NCBI GenBank assembly: GCA_009379825.1
Contig: WHTA01000064.1
Span: 1-32,464, forward strand
Direction of reading: 5' to 3'
Origin: Streptosporangiales bacterium
Lineage (GTDB): Bacteria > Actinomycetota > Actinomycetes > Streptosporangiales > WHST01
Length of the DNA stretch: 32,464 nt
How positions within the stretch are numbered: the stretch's first letter is position 1; each line of letters begins with the position of its first letter. Positions 32,302-32,464 of the stretch are shown in pieces. Below the pieces are notes generated by a model. It was not told the origin of the DNA and did not search any database. It worked only from the letters and a program-made list of their open reading frames with translations. The position numbers were made by a program, and so were the translations under genes.

Positions 32302-32464
32302 GGGGCAATACCGTTCAGTTAGGTTTCTGGATGAGGTAGTCCGGTGGGTGCTGGGGTTGTGGCCAGGTGGCGTGGTGTGAGCGTTTGACGTGCCACTTGG
32401 GCATCTTGCGTTTGATGACTGTGGGGGCGGCGCGGCGGCGCCGGGCGGGGTTGAGTCGTTGCAG
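32302..32464. mobile_element. insertion sequence end (partial)
   Basis: Directly after the arm repeats, GGGGCAATACCGTTCAGTTA precedes the stop of a transposase-like gene by only a few bases, as expected for an IS terminal repeat. The other end and any target duplication lie outside the window. Confidence 0.5.
32315..32464 (-). CDS. IS4-like transposase, C-terminal 49 residues (runs off the window)
   Basis: The minus-strand frame is open from the window edge to TGA at 32315-32317. Its basic tail, PTVIKRKMPKWHVKRSHH followed by a Pro-rich end, resembles the C-termini of actinobacterial IS4-family transposases. Only the tail is visible, so the catalytic DDE residues cannot be checked. Confidence 0.55.
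   Translation of the reverse strand: MQRLNPARRRRAAPTVIKRKMPKWHVKRSHHATWPQPQHPPDYLIQKPN

Noticed and set aside
32302-32464. A second copy of the tRNA-Asp 3' end (attR)
   Set aside because: I looked for TTCAAATCCCGTCGGGACC-like sequence up to the window end and found none.
1-32464. CRISPR arrays, rRNA genes and long tandem repeats
   Set aside because: No regularly spaced repeats or rRNA sequence were seen; the only short tandem pattern is the paired decamers at the element ends.

Overview
The window is high-GC DNA with GTG starts, many 4-bp start/stop overlaps (ATGA or GTGA), FCD- and UTRA-type GntR regulators, DesK/DesR-like signalling genes and a pSAM2-like integrated element. Together these point to a soil-type actinomycete; I cannot name the genus.

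Bases 272-10479 (minus strand) hold an eleven-gene catabolic operon. In transcription order it encodes a MaoC-type hydratase, a CitE-like acyl-CoA lyase, an acyl-CoA dehydrogenase, an enoyl-CoA hydratase-fold protein, a complete TRAP transporter (DctP, DctQ, DctM), a family I CoA-transferase, a CaiB-type CoA-transferase and two more hydratase-fold proteins. CoA-transferase + MaoC hydratase + CitE-like lyase + TRAP importer is the composition of known itaconate (methylenesuccinate) loci, so uptake and CoA-dependent cleavage of itaconate or a similar branched dicarboxylate is the best guess. A divergent FadR-type GntR gene (10765-11457) faces the operon, and three sites fitting TNGTNNNACNA lie in and around the gap.

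Bases 11580-12756 hold two genes broken by apparent single-base frameshifts (an NHL beta-propeller and a small helix-hairpin-helix protein). Bases 12855-16437 encode a three-subunit molybdenum hydroxylase (L-S-M order) of the CO-dehydrogenase-like family with the form-II active-site loop. Divergent from it are phosphoketolase and acetate kinase (phosphoketolase bypass to acetate and ATP). Next come a TIGR03086-type protein with a 16-bp palindrome upstream, a CPBP protease gene with a damaged 5' end, and a DesK/DesR-like two-component pair.

From tRNA-Asp(GTC) at 23562-23636 to about 32301 lies an actinomycete integrative and conjugative element (AICE): int, xis, repSA, an FtsK-like transfer ATPase, small membrane and Cys-rich proteins, a Pra-like activator, a KorSA-like GntR repressor and a Pif-like Nudix protein. 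Three copies of a 14-bp operator mark the two promoter regions where repression is expected. The element looks dead or dying: int has an in-frame TGA, repSA has a one-base frameshift, and an IS-like transposase end abuts its right arm. Paired 11-bp-period repeats (CGTGCMAYTA) occur at both ends and look like integrase arm sites. A cargo NAD-epimerase gene (31214-31969) sits between two clusters of strong DNA hairpins; the second (31987-32129) folds on paper into a 14-bp stem enclosing a cloverleaf-like set of hairpins and is the least explained feature of the window.
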